A stretch of 64,000 nt of DNA from Nostoc edaphicum CCNP1411 (GCF_014023275.1 NZ_CP054698.1:3348001-3412000); one strand, 5' to 3'; counted from the first letter of the stretch, positions 37,701-46,172 are shown. Translations and numbers: made by a program. The notes: a model not told the origin generated them from the sequence alone.

Positions 37701-40054
37701 GAACGCGCCCCCAATGCTTCGATCCGATCGAAATCTCTGTCTCCATCGATATCACCCGTGGCCCCGGTTAATTGCAACCGTCCCAGATTGGCATTATTCT
37801 TGAGAGTTGCCGCATTCGGGAAAACAGTTGGATCTAAAACATATCCGGCTGCACCAACCCGGATTTCCTCGCTAAAACCAGTGTAGTCGCGGGAATCTCC
37901 TTCGTTGGCGGTGATGTAGTAGGTTTGTCCGTTAGCACTGAAGCTAGCGATCGCATCGGGTTGATATAACCCAAATATCGGCCAATTCTGAATATTAATT
38001 TTACCATCGCGATCGCTAGCATCTAATCCATTACCTGGGAGATTGTGATTTTTCGCACCCAGAGGCAAAATGCTGGTGATGGTGGCGCTAGCAATATCCA
38101 GAATAGCGATCGCATTGTTTTCTTGCAAGGTAATCCGTGCAGTTTTACCGTCTGGAGCTACTGCAATATACTCTGGTTCTAAGTCTTGTGCTACCGTCGA
38201 GCCGGGTCCAGTAATCCGCACGCCTGCGGCTTTGAGTGTGGCAATTTGGCTATTGAAGCTCGTAAATGAGGCTTGAGCAACGGTTGCATTAGCCACGCCA
38301 CCAGAAATATTAATAATACTGACTGAACCTTCAGGATCTACCGAATTTGGTTGCCCGTAGCTGTTGGGTTCCCCTTCATTTGCGACTAATACCTTCGTAC
38401 CATCGGGGGTAAAGGTGAGCATATCGGGTAATGCACCCACCGCCACCGAGTTCAAGAAGTTGCCACTGGCGGCATTGTAGAAACTCACCTGTCCGATCTG
38501 TTGGGCGTTTGTGGTGGTATTTTGGATGGCGTAGGCGACTGCGACAATGCCATTTTTCACCGCCACGCTGTTGGGAATGGCTTGCGTACCTGCGGGGGGC
38601 GTAAATCCTGTTGTCAAAGTACCAGCCGAGGTTACTGCACCTGTATTGCTGACGTTATAAATTTCAATTATGCTGCCAGCAACCACAAACAGGCGATCGC
38701 TTCCAGGATCAAAGGCGGATATTTCGGCCCCATTTGTACTGGTGAAGCCACCAATTTTCTGTAAAAAGCTGGAGTTATTGTTGGTAATCGTAATATTTTG
38801 GGAAGTGGTGCTGCCCAGGATAATACCTGCGGAGGGTGTACCAATGGTCAATGTTGCGGTTTCTGTTCCTTCTGCGATCGCATCATCGGCAACGATAAAG
38901 GTAACAGAACCAGTGGTTTCTCCACTAGGAATGGTGATGATATTGTTGGTGAGGTAAAAATCTCCAGCGGTGATGCCTGTTCCCGAAACCCCTAAATTAA
39001 CGGTCTGATTCCCAGATACGGCACTGGATGCATTAGCCGTAACGGTGATAGCTGTTGTGTTTGCTTCCAAGCCAGTAGTGCTGCTGAGGGATAAGTTGAC
39101 AATTGGAAACGTAGCATCGTTATCAGCGATCGTGATGTTTTGGGAAGTAGTGCCCAGTGTAATACCTGCGGAAGGATTACTGATGGTTAATGTAGCGGTT
39201 TCTGTGTCTTCAATTACAGCATCATCTACAACGGTGAATGTGACGGAACCTGCGGTTTGTCCGTCAAGAATTGTGATGATATTGTTGCTGAGGTTGTAAT
39301 CACCAGCGGTGATGTCAGTTCCCGTTACGCCTAAGTTAACTGTTTGATTACCGGAAACAGCACTAGAAGCAGTAGCGGTAACTGTAATTTGGGTTGTACC
39401 TGCTTCAGTTCCGGAGTTAGCGTTTACAGATAAATTGACTGTGGGATTTCCACTAGCGATCGCAAACTTTGTGGTATCTGGGACTGTTGCAGCATAACTA
39501 CCATCTCCGCCATCGAACCAATTGGCGACGTTGTTAACAAGCGGTTTGTAGTTTGCAAAACTGGCTTGTCCACTGCGTGAACCATTATATACCCCATAGT
39601 CAGAGTCATTCGAGAGTGCGATCGCATTAACTCCATTACTTAGCCCAGCAGGAGTTAGATTTGTCGTTCCCTCACTTGACACACCAGCCAAAAATGTGGT
39701 TGGAGCAGTGGCGCTAGTGCCGAGATAAGCATAAAGAGTCTCATCAGATGCAGCAAGACCATAGTTAGCACTACCAGAAACGCTAACCCGACTCAATGTA
39801 CCAATCGACGCTGCTAGATTAACAGCATTGTCAATTGCGCTGAAACGAATTACAGTACCAGCAGTAATGGTACTAGCTCCTGAATTCCACTGAAAATAAG
39901 ACTCCCCAGTGTTAAAAGATGTCAGGCTAGTAGCTTCGTTATCAGTGAAGTAAATGATTGTATTCGGGTCTATGTCTACAAACGTGACAATAGACCAACC
40001 ATCTTCATCGGCATTGAAAGAGATAAAAGCAATATCGCCTTGTGTCAAAGCCAT
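34730..40054 (-). CDS. Giant secreted ExeM-like nuclease with RTX tail
   Basis: 1774 residues from the ATG at 40054 (MALTQGDIAFISFNADEDG), preceded by GGAG at a good spacing; an ATG six codons upstream is less likely. Order: N-terminal LTD-like beta domain (about 1-200); two Calx-beta-type repeats (about 205-320 and 325-430) that are near duplicates of each other; a choice-of-anchor I beta-propeller-like region (about 435-900); an OB-fold/ExeM region (about 925-1175); an endonuclease/exonuclease/phosphatase domain (about 1185-1505, TVATYNVENLDPGDDPTKF, VVAGDLNDFEFSN); an Ig/cadherin-like domain (about 1510-1605); and RTX repeats (1620-1700) with a secretion-type tail. It is a predicted extracellular DNase/phosphatase and the most upstream of three co-oriented phosphate-scavenging genes. 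Confidence 0.85.
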   Translation of the reverse strand: MALTQGDIAFISFNADEDGWSIVTFVDIDPNTIIYFTDNEATSLTSFNTGESYFQWNSGASTITAGTVIRFSAIDNAVNLAASIGTLSRVSVSGSANYGLAASDETLYAYLGTSATAPTTFLAGVSSEGTTNLTPAGLSNGVNAIALSNDSDYGVYNGSRSGQASFANYKPLVNNVANWFDGGDGSYAATVPDTTKFAIASGNPTVNLSVNANSGTEAGTTQITVTATASSAVSGNQTVNLGVTGTDITAGDYNLSNNIITILDGQTAGSVTFTVVDDAVIEDTETATLTISNPSAGITLGTTSQNITIADNDATFPIVNLSLSSTTGLEANTTAITVTANASSAVSGNQTVNLGVSGTGITAGDFYLTNNIITIPSGETTGSVTFIVADDAIAEGTETATLTIGTPSAGIILGSTTSQNITITNNNSSFLQKIGGFTSTNGAEISAFDPGSDRLFVVAGSIIEIYNVSNTGAVTSAGTLTTGFTPPAGTQAIPNSVAVKNGIVAVAYAIQNTTTNAQQIGQVSFYNAASGNFLNSVAVGALPDMLTFTPDGTKVLVANEGEPNSYGQPNSVDPEGSVSIINISGGVANATVAQASFTSFNSQIATLKAAGVRITGPGSTVAQDLEPEYIAVAPDGKTARITLQENNAIAILDIASATITSILPLGAKNHNLPGNGLDASDRDGKINIQNWPIFGLYQPDAIASFSANGQTYYITANEGDSRDYTGFSEEIRVGAAGYVLDPTVFPNAATLKNNANLGRLQLTGATGDIDGDRDFDRIEALGARSFSIWDASGNQIFDSGDQFEQITATKVPTLFNSDGAADTFDSRSDNKGPEPEGVVIGVINNRTYAFVGLERTGDVIVYEVTNPQAPSFVQYINTPEDIAIEGLTFVSAADSPTGKPLLVTTNEVSKTVAVFEVTPSVRISDIQGTGHISSFRNQTVSNVAGIVTVKTSNGFYLQDPTPDSDDRTSEAIFVFTSSAPTVSVGDSILVSGTVTEFRPGNNANNLTTTEITSPTIVKLSSGNALPTATILGNGGRTIPTTVIDNDTTGNIETGTTTFDPAQDGIDFYESLEGMLVQINNPVAVSPTNSFGEIWVLADDGANATGRTARGGIVISPNDFNPERIQIDDTLFTSGSSPKVNVGATLDTITGVVDYNFSNYEVLPTSVTVTSNTLTREVTNLTPTTDQLTVATYNVENLDPGDDPTKFNNLANRIVNNLKSPDIISLEEIQDNNGPTNDSVVDASATFQKLIDTIIAAGGPTYQYRQINPVDDTNGGEPGGNIRVGFLFNPSRVSFVDRPGGSSTTSTTVTNVSGVPTVSNSPGLIDPTNSAFTSSRKPLVGEFTFNGETVYVIGNHFNSKGGDQPLFGPNQPPTLTSETQRQQQATLVKNFVSSILAIDPNANVVVAGDLNDFEFSNPVNTIESAGLTSLIETLPQNERYTYNFEGNAQTLDHVLVSNNLLNKLDGYDVVHINSEFADQDSDHDPSVARFNLPKNNAPTVVEPIDDQIISTNKPFSFNVSNKFADIDQGDTLSYSATGLPAGSSIVANTGVISGNISQTGIFAVTVIAADGKGANVSDTFDLTVANNKATFGNDIIFVSELTGLNRYIVNALAGSDRVIGTNGSELINGGAGNDYLDGKGSTDVLLGGDGNDTILGGLGSDALSGGNGNDRLIGWGGGTNEIDLLNGEQGADTYVLGDASSVFYTSSRNSDYAYILNFQANDQIQLKGVANNYSLGSVRSDVGIFTNNGAELIAVVENGLNRNTNLATDTRFVFV

Positions 40055-40374
40055 TAATAACGTCTCCTTCAATTTATTTTGTATTGTTTGAGAACCACCT
40101 GAAAAGCTGATATTCAGGAATAATTTGCAAACATAATCAAGTCATATTGACAATCGCAATATCACTATCAAAAAAAACTATTTTGTGGTCAAAAAAGCTA
40201 CGGATTTTACTAGCATTAATCCATATTCAGCAACCTCAAGTTATCTCGGCAACATTAAGAAACCGCTAGCAAAAGGTTAAAAGAACAAATATTTGGTAGT
40301 CAGTTGCTCTGAGATATACACCTGAATTTAGTTGAAGAAGTCGGAGGGGCAGCAATTTTACGCCCATAAAAAAG
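40055..40374. other. Upstream region of giant nuclease gene
   Basis: A 320-bp AT-rich stretch without a supportable gene. A short minus-strand frame running into it (40266-40487) crosses a MITE and a terminator and is not believable as a gene. It presumably holds the promoter of the giant nuclease. I looked for tandem CTTAACCT Pho boxes and found none convincing. Confidence 0.5.
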
Positions 40375-40455
40375 CAATACAGTTCATGTAGAGACGGCGA
40401 TTTATCGCGTCTTGAAAACAATTTTGTACTATTAGCCCTTAACCCAAGCGTATTG
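40375..40455. mobile_element. CAATAC-family MITE, copy C (81 bp)
   Basis: Begins CAATACAGTTCATG and ends CCCAAGCGTATTG. It is flanked by a perfect 10-bp duplication CATAAAAAAG (40365-40374 and 40456-40465). It is about 20 bp shorter than copies A and D because one arm is contracted. The insertion is at the poly-T end of the terminator of the COP23 gene. Confidence 0.93.
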
Positions 40456-40458
40456 CAT

Positions 40459-40483
40459 AAAAAAGGCGGACAAGATGCCCGCC
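40459..40483 (-). terminator. Intrinsic terminator of COP23 gene
   Basis: On the minus strand GGCGGGC-ATCTT-GTCCGCC is followed by TTTTTT, 63 bp past the COP23-domain gene. One G-U pair is needed. The T-tract coincides with the target duplication of MITE copy C. Confidence 0.75.
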
Positions 40484-40545
40484 CCACAATAAGTAGTTGG
40501 ATATTTTTTATTTGAAAGTCATTTTGTATTAAAAGCCACTCTTGC

Positions 40546-41328
40546 TTACCGGAACTTACCAGGAGCTAGACGAGCACCGTTAGGTTGAGACTGACGACGA
40601 ATTGCTACTCCACTCCGCAAATTATTTCCAGTACCACCATCTTGGCGATCAAGGAAAGGTTTCAAATTAATCCCACTTCTAGATGAACTAACCCGATTAT
40701 TGCCACTACCTAGAAGTGTGCGTCCTAAATTATATATTTCGTTGCTTCCACTATTGCGATTGCCATAAGTGTTAACAGCTATGGTTTGCTGTCCACTATC
40801 AGCAATAGTCAAGTTTTGAAAAATGCTATTGCGAATAACAACAGGATCTTTACCACGCGGGACTGTCAGCACAATTCTACAGTTTGGGTTAGTTTCAGTT
40901 GTGACGCAGACAGTATTTTCGTTATTTTCTACAGATGTCTGGAGTTCTTGTAAGCCATCTGGGCGATAAAGTTCTAAGCGACTGGCGATCGCTGCACAAC
41001 GTCTTTGTGCGTCCCAACCACCACCTAAAGCCGCAGGCGCCGCCCAAGGAAAGAATTGTCCTGGTTGACTTTGTGGCTGATACATGACAGTATACTGTCC
41101 ATTGTAAGTCTGACAGCTAAACCGAGTTGTACCGTCAGATGAGGGTGAAGGTGGTATACCTGTCGATGTGTCAATTGGTACGGGTGCTGATGTACCACCT
41201 GATGGTATTGTTGGTACTACTACACCATCGCCAGTAGAATCATATTGCGCCATTGCTGCCGAATTTCCCAGACACAAAGATAAGCCAATACTGCCTAAAG
41301 AAATCAACCGAATCAGTTGTGATGACAT
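40546..41328 (-). CDS. COP23-domain exported protein
   Basis: 260 residues with a clear Sec signal peptide (LISLGSIGLSLCLGNSAAMA, cleavage after AMA-Q at about residue 27), then a Pro/Ser/Thr-rich linker. The COP23 domain (about 70-195) contains FSCQTYNGQYTVMYQ, WDAQRRCAAIASRLELY and VTTETNPNCRIVLTV with paired cysteines. COP23 was named for a circadian-oscillating membrane-associated protein of a unicellular cyanobacterium; its molecular role is unknown. The basic Asn/Ser/Arg-rich C-terminus is probably disordered. Stand-alone gene with its own terminator. Confidence 0.85.
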   Translation of the reverse strand: MSSQLIRLISLGSIGLSLCLGNSAAMAQYDSTGDGVVVPTIPSGGTSAPVPIDTSTGIPPSPSSDGTTRFSCQTYNGQYTVMYQPQSQPGQFFPWAAPAALGGGWDAQRRCAAIASRLELYRPDGLQELQTSVENNENTVCVTTETNPNCRIVLTVPRGKDPVVIRNSIFQNLTIADSGQQTIAVNTYGNRNSGSNEIYNLGRTLLGSGNNRVSSSRSGINLKPFLDRQDGGTGNNLRSGVAIRRQSQPNGARLAPGKFR

Positions 41329-41367
41329 AAATCATCCTCCAGTAGAAGTAAGTAGGGAATTGATAGT

Positions 41368-41589
41368 TTAAGTGACGAATAATTCTGGCTTTTGATTCAG
41401 CAAAACCCTATTTTTTTCCTCTCTAGCTTTTTTCTCTACGAGTAGCTTTTTCACCCGTGCTTGAATTTCTGTATGACGCCTGAATCCTTCATCAGCGTAA
41501 CGGTTGTAGCCACTACGGGTAATCAGGTTTTCTAAATCACTCACTCGCTCACCACCGCCTGGGTGCGAAGAGTTCGTTTCATGCTGGGG
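41368..41589 (-). pseudogene. C-terminal remnant of M48-type metallopeptidase
   Basis: An open frame lacking any plausible start encodes SSHPGGGERVSDLENLITRS followed by GYNRYADEGFRRHTEIQARV and a Lys-rich tail. The SHP...ERV pattern is the post-catalytic end of M48 (HtpX/Ste24-like) peptidases. The catalytic HEXXH region is missing; a TAA precedes the fragment at 41590-41592. It is a degraded leftover. Confidence 0.6.
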
Positions 41590-41680
41590 TTACCTATGCA
41601 TATATGCTAAGGCAAATTATTTGGATCAATACCTTGAGATTGTAAATAGGCAATTAGCCGTTCTGGGATACGTAAAACAC

Positions 41681-41709
41681 AAAAAACCCCAGCGAAACTA
41701 ACCGGGGTT
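41681..41709 (-). terminator. Intrinsic terminator of Ssl1498-like gene
   Basis: On the minus strand AACCCC ... GGGGTT with a 13-nt loop is followed by TTTTTT, 54 bp past the stop of the 56-residue membrane protein. Confidence 0.65.
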
Positions 41710-41762
41710 ACAGAGAGAAGTATGAATGACAATGAGATACAGCGATACCGAAATCAAAAATC

Positions 41763-41933
41763 TTAGCTAACAGTAAAACTAATCAAAACTAAAGCGGTGA
41801 CGATTAAGGTTGCAAAAAGACCCTGTAAAACGTATTTACGTTGTTCCCAAATTGCTGGGTACTCAGCGTAGTACATCTTGGGTTCTGCTGCATAGTTGTT
41901 GAGAATGCCGTCTTCGTTAGTGGTGGTATACAT
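41763..41933 (-). CDS. Ssl1498-family light-harvesting-like protein
   Basis: A 56-residue protein starting MYTTTNEDGILNNYAAEPKM, followed by YYAEYPAIWEQRKYVLQG and a single C-terminal membrane span (LFATLIVTALVLISFTV). The TNEDGxLNNYAxEPKxY pattern and size match the small cyanobacterial Ssl1498 family, annotated as light-harvesting-like, thylakoid proteins of unsettled function. Stand-alone, with its own terminator. AT-rich DNA with TTGTTACAAAT-type sequence lies directly upstream. Confidence 0.85.
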   Translation of the reverse strand: MYTTTNEDGILNNYAAEPKMYYAEYPAIWEQRKYVLQGLFATLIVTALVLISFTVS

Positions 41934-42100
41934 GGTTTTTTTCTTTGTTTTGTTATCTTATGTAAACAAATATAACAAATTTGTTACAAATCGTCAATAG
42001 GACTTGACAAACAAAGACTGATGGTAGACATAAAACTGACTTATCAGCGATCGCGGATTCTGACGAAGACGGTTCGAGTCTGCCAAAGCCGGATGCCTCT

Positions 42101-42202
42101 CAATACGGTTCGGTTAAGGGCTAATAGTACAAAATTGTGGGTTTTCAAGACGCGATAAATCGCCGTCTCTACAAGTGTTTTGGTCTTATCTGAACTGTAT
42201 TG
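42101..42202. mobile_element. CAATAC-family MITE, copy D (102 bp)
   Basis: Begins CAATACGGTTCGG and ends CTGAACTGTATTG (11 of 13 matching as an inverted repeat). It is the reverse complement of copy A with only a few differences and the same 102-bp length. No target duplication is seen at its flanks (ggatgcctct / caccaagaat). Confidence 0.88.
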
Positions 42203-42238
42203 CACCAAGAATTGCTACGACCAGAGAAAGCTAGCTCT

Positions 42239-42327
42239 GGCGAATGAAATTCGCGGCTATACAAACAAAACCCACCTCCGTGGGTTTCAAATTCTTTGAG
42301 TCCGTGTAGCCGCGATTTCTAATCGCC
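42239..42327. repeat. Hairpin element with 24-bp inverted ends
   Basis: Ends GGCGAATGAAATTCGCGGCT (from 42239) and AGCCGCGATTTCTAATCGCC (to 42327) are imperfect inverted copies. AACCCAC-CTCC-GTGGGTT forms an inner 7-bp hairpin. A degenerate relative lies at 11484-11590. Intergenic, downstream of the muiA-like gene. Confidence 0.75.
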
Positions 42328-42447
42328 TGGTATATTTGTAAAAGTGAGATGCTCCCGCTTACTTTTGAGCGTCCCAAAGTTTCTTGTCGCTCTAAGTGGC
42401 AAAGTTACGAGGCGGATCTTGAATGCCTCCTTTAATTTTGGGATTCC

Positions 42448-44079
42448 CTAGATATCTAACCCAACTACCATTAGGTCAGGTGGATGTTCAACATTAAACT
42501 GGTAATATATCTCTCGTCGCTCTTGGGCTGGAAGAGTTAACAGCCATTCTAAAATCCCCATTTCACCAAGTTGAATTTGTGGGTTGCTACGACTGAGACG
42601 CACTTTAATTTGCTCGTTGCGGCTAACTGGCAATTGTTCAGTTAGTTTCAGATTTAGCTCTTTGTCGAGTAAGTTAGTAATTATCAGCCGATAACTATAA
42701 GTAATCCGGCGCTGGTTACTAATTAATCTTTTATCTACCAGACGTTCAACTAAGTCGCGCTCAATTTTTAAACCTTCGTCAATTCCTAAGTTCAGTTTGA
42801 ATTCTTGCCCTGGTGCAATATTCTCCAACCCAGTAGTGCCGACAAAAACGTTGTCGCGGAAAATATTCGCTTTACCTGGTAACAAAGTTGCACCGTTGGG
42901 ATTATTTTTTACATTCGCTTGTAGATAAGCAAAGCTTACCAAGCGCGGCATTGCGACATAATCGAAGCTACAAGGATAATCATCATTAAAAATCGTAGTT
43001 TTATGGGGTGCGCCATCACTGGGAATATTGCCACCACTATTCAATTTAAAGGTAACTACACTACCTTCTTTGGATACTTCTGCTGTAACGGTTTCTGCTG
43101 CGATCAGACTATCTTGTGCAACTTCATCTTGTTCTTGCCAATCCGCTCTGGCAGCAGAAGCAGGCGGTTCTGCTATGGTAGGTAGCAGTGGTGGCTGGGC
43201 AGTAAATCGGTGTCGTTGTAACAGTTGTGGACGTGGCGCATCAATATACCAGGGTTCAAGTTTGGGTGGGAGTGTACCTAATCCCGGTTTAGCGGTAGAA
43301 AGGGTAAGATTTGCACCAATCCAATCTTCGCCAGTGCTTTGAGTAATTTCTGCAAGGTAGCTCAGATGTACAATATCGCTGGTAGTGCTAAAGCGTAAGT
43401 CATAAAGCGGATTCCAACTAGCGCGATTTACTATGTAAGATACCTCTAATTCAAATTTTCCTTCACCCGCTACTTCAACTGCTACAACTAAGTTAAAACT
43501 CTCTTTTGGATGGGGCGTTTGAATTTTTTGCAATGAGGTGTGGAGTGCTTGCAGTTGTTTGTCTAATTCCTGCTGTTGGGTTTTGCACTCTCCAGATGCG
43601 ATCGCATATTCACTATACTGGCTTCCGAGAAAGTTCAAAAAATCCAAAGTTTCGCTAAGGCTGAGATTTTTCCGAGACAAACTCTGTGAAAAGGGTTCTT
43701 CTGTTTTTTCACGTAAGCCAGCGATAAAACTAGATTGCAATGCTAAAGCATCCACCTGAGCTTGCAGGTGGCGTTTTTCTGCTTCTAATTGCTGAATTTG
43801 CCTTGTCAAATGTGCGACTCGCTCCGCTACAGGTTCAGTAGTGTAGATGCGATCGCTACTAACTCCCACCAAGCGCACCGCTACCGTACCTGTACCGCTA
43901 ACCCTAACAGACTCAGTTTCTAGAGTCATTGGCATTGCGGTAATTACTAATTCCTGTTCAATTCCTGTTAAATCAACTACACTCCGCCGTGTAACCAATG
44001 CTCTGTCAGCATACACGGTAACAGCTACAATCTCGCTTTGTACTGTTTTGCGCCAAGATGGTATTTCCGGGTTAACCAC
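42448..44079 (-). CDS. MuiA-like (mucoidy inhibitor A) DUF4139 protein
   Basis: 543 residues. The N-terminal DUF4140 region (VTVYADRALVTRRSVVDLTG) is followed by a coiled coil (about 85-175, LTRQIQQLEAEKRHLQAQVD). The C-terminal DUF4139 domain (about 195-540) contains EVSYIVNRASWNPLYDLRFS, YLAEITQSTGEDW, NLTLSTAKP and the closing RREIYYQFNVEHP. There is no signal peptide. The family is named after a Rhizobium mucoidy inhibitor, and its molecular function is unknown. Stand-alone between repeats and cmpR. Confidence 0.85.
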   Translation of the reverse strand: MVNPEIPSWRKTVQSEIVAVTVYADRALVTRRSVVDLTGIEQELVITAMPMTLETESVRVSGTGTVAVRLVGVSSDRIYTTEPVAERVAHLTRQIQQLEAEKRHLQAQVDALALQSSFIAGLREKTEEPFSQSLSRKNLSLSETLDFLNFLGSQYSEYAIASGECKTQQQELDKQLQALHTSLQKIQTPHPKESFNLVVAVEVAGEGKFELEVSYIVNRASWNPLYDLRFSTTSDIVHLSYLAEITQSTGEDWIGANLTLSTAKPGLGTLPPKLEPWYIDAPRPQLLQRHRFTAQPPLLPTIAEPPASAARADWQEQDEVAQDSLIAAETVTAEVSKEGSVVTFKLNSGGNIPSDGAPHKTTIFNDDYPCSFDYVAMPRLVSFAYLQANVKNNPNGATLLPGKANIFRDNVFVGTTGLENIAPGQEFKLNLGIDEGLKIERDLVERLVDKRLISNQRRITYSYRLIITNLLDKELNLKLTEQLPVSRNEQIKVRLSRSNPQIQLGEMGILEWLLTLPAQERREIYYQFNVEHPPDLMVVGLDI

Positions 44080-44193
44080 TACTAGTTTTCCCCCATTCTT
44101 AATGATTCTGCTGGTTAATTGTCAATGTTTACTGGTCTAACAGTCAACCCTTTTAGGTAATTCGTAATTACGAATTACGAATTACGAATTATT

Positions 44194-45138
44194 TTACCCG
44201 TGACTTGGTTCAAACGCACTATTAGAAACAGGATCAACATTTTGCTCGACAAAATTCTTTGCCGCAGCTAGTAGATACTCATAATAGGCACGAGCGACAA
44301 TAGATAGCTGCTTGCCAGATGGGTAAACCATGTACCAATGTCGCTGAATGGGGAAGTGTTGTACATCTAAAATGCTAAATTCTGAAGTGTCTGACAGTAA
44401 GGTATGACGGGATAAAACAGAAATTCCTAAACCACCTGCGATCGCTTGTTTAATTGCTTCGTTACTTCCCAATTCTAGCTTGACTTTTACCGTTACCCCT
44501 TCTTCTTCAAATAGCTTTTGGACGGCGCGACGAGTTCCTGATCCAGGTTCCCGCATAATAAAAGGTTCGTTAGATAAGCGTTGTATAGGAATATTTTTTT
44601 CCTTGGATAACGGATGATTAGTCGGTGCGAAGACTATCAAAGGGTTTTCTAAAAATGGTTCACAAGTCACATCTATATTGTCTGGAATTTGACTCATAAT
44701 ATATAAGTCATCCAGATTTTGACTCATTCTTTCTAAAATTTGTTCGTGATTTGTTACTTGCAGCGAGATATCAATCCCTGGATAGAGTTCGCAAAATGGC
44801 CCTAACAAACGTGGAATAAAGTATTTTGCTGTTGTAATTACTGCCAAGCGTAATTGTCCCTGTTTTAGCCCTTTTAAATCTGCCACCTTCATTTCATACT
44901 GGGCTATATTGTCAAAAATCTGCCGACAAGTGGCAAATAATTCCCGTCCTGCCTCCGTCAAATACAATCGCTTCCCCACTTGCTCAAATAATGGCAAACC
45001 TACCGATTTTGTGAGTTGCTTGATCTGCATAGAAACGGTAGGTTGGGTGAGAAACAATTCCTCCGCAGCACGAGTAAAGCTACTGTGCCGTGCCGCCGCC
45101 TCGAACACCTTTAACTGGTGCAGCGTCGCTTGGTTCAA
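44194..45138 (-). CDS. cmpR: LysR-type regulator of Ci uptake (CmpR-like)
   Basis: 314 residues. N-terminal winged HTH (LKVFEAAARHSSFTRAAEEL, LTQPTVSMQIKQLTK) and an effector domain containing GQLRLAVITTAKYFIPRLLG and SNEAIKQAIAGGLGISVLSR, as in CmpR/CcmR of cyanobacteria. Such regulators activate bicarbonate and CO2 uptake genes at low inorganic carbon in response to metabolites such as 2-phosphoglycolate. Position right after the ccm cluster matches Anabaena all0862 (CmpR). The cmpABCD transporter genes are not in the window. RbcR is the main alternative but diverges at the N-terminus. Confidence 0.8.
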   Translation of the reverse strand: MNQATLHQLKVFEAAARHSSFTRAAEELFLTQPTVSMQIKQLTKSVGLPLFEQVGKRLYLTEAGRELFATCRQIFDNIAQYEMKVADLKGLKQGQLRLAVITTAKYFIPRLLGPFCELYPGIDISLQVTNHEQILERMSQNLDDLYIMSQIPDNIDVTCEPFLENPLIVFAPTNHPLSKEKNIPIQRLSNEPFIMREPGSGTRRAVQKLFEEEGVTVKVKLELGSNEAIKQAIAGGLGISVLSRHTLLSDTSEFSILDVQHFPIQRHWYMVYPSGKQLSIVARAYYEYLLAAAKNFVEQNVDPVSNSAFEPSHG

Positions 45139-45383
45139 GGGTGATTCTCCTGTATATAACGATTAATAGATATATAACTAGTATTGCTGAACACTGGCAA
45201 ATGATATAGCAATGCTCACAGAAAGTTACGAGTTTCATTATAGATAAAACTCTATTATTTATATTAAAACAAAAGTATTCTACTTATGGATTGAAGAAGC
45301 TATTATCAGAACAGCAAAAGCGTAAGATGCCTTCCATCTAAACGATGAATGTTGAATGATGGTTTTTCAAAATTCATCTATCA

Positions 45384-46172
45384 TCATTCATCATTCCATA
45401 ATTCTTCTTGAACTTTTGTAGGTAGCTTGGTTAAATCTGGTAATCTTAGTACCTCGATTTCGGCAACTTGTTCTTTAATATTCACTGGTAAGTTTAACGG
45501 TTCGCGTTCTTCTATCCAACATCTTGCTAATGGCAAGGTTAGCTCCATTTCGTCGAGAGGTCGGGGAATTACCATGACTGCATTTAATTCCCCAATGCGT
45601 TCGGCTTCAAACATTCCCGCTTCCACTGCTACTGCCACATTTGCTACGGAACCACGAATAATGGCTGTACATAAACCCGCACCAATTTTTTCATAGGCTG
45701 CTAACTGAACATCAGCAGCTTTGAGCATGGCATCACAAGCTCCTACCATCGCTGGAAATCCTCGCGTTTCTACCAAACCAATTGCTTGATTACTCAGACG
45801 GCTGTAATTGCCCTCTTCCATCAATTTAGTAAAACGGGTTGTGATGGGAAGCACTATATCTAAGTTGGGATAAGGCCGGGGAATCACCAAACTAGAAACT
45901 AGCTGACCAAACTGTTCAGCCGTTTGCACACCAGATTCTACCGCCAGACGCACGTCAGCAATTCCACCCCGGACGATCGCAGTACAATGACCACTACCAG
46001 TTTTTTCATACCCAATGAGGTGAACTCCCGCTGACTTCAGCATCATATCCGCTGTACCAACGATCGCTGGAAAGCTGCGGGTAGAAACTAAACCCAAAGC
46101 AGTATCCTGAAAGGTTTCTTGACTACTTGCTCCCTGGATGGCACGAATAGGCCGTTGATTATATGTTTCCAT
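45384..46172 (-). CDS. ccmO: Carboxysome shell protein CcmO (double BMC)
   Basis: 262 residues from the ATG at 46172 (METYNQRPIRAIQGASSQE); the longer in-frame start is less likely. Two tandem BMC domains (about 23-105, LGLVSTRSFPAIVGTADMML, and about 128-210, IGLVETRGFPAMVGACDAML) form a pseudohexameric trimer of the beta-carboxysome shell. The ~50-residue C-terminal extension (from about 215) is typical of CcmO. It lies 47 bp after ccmN as the last ccm gene, before cmpR. Confidence 0.93.
   Translation of the reverse strand: METYNQRPIRAIQGASSQETFQDTALGLVSTRSFPAIVGTADMMLKSAGVHLIGYEKTGSGHCTAIVRGGIADVRLAVESGVQTAEQFGQLVSSLVIPRPYPNLDIVLPITTRFTKLMEEGNYSRLSNQAIGLVETRGFPAMVGACDAMLKAADVQLAAYEKIGAGLCTAIIRGSVANVAVAVEAGMFEAERIGELNAVMVIPRPLDEMELTLPLARCWIEEREPLNLPVNIKEQVAEIEVLRLPDLTKLPTKVQEELWNDE

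Noticed and set aside
28340..40374. Pho boxes upstream of the phosphate-scavenging genes
   Set aside because: Single CTTAAC-like words occur but no tandem CTTAACCT repeats with 3-bp spacing were found by eye. A position-weight search would be needed to settle it.
40266..40487. Minus-strand open frame of 73 codons
   Set aside because: Runs through a MITE, its target duplication and a terminator hairpin; composition is that of repeat DNA.
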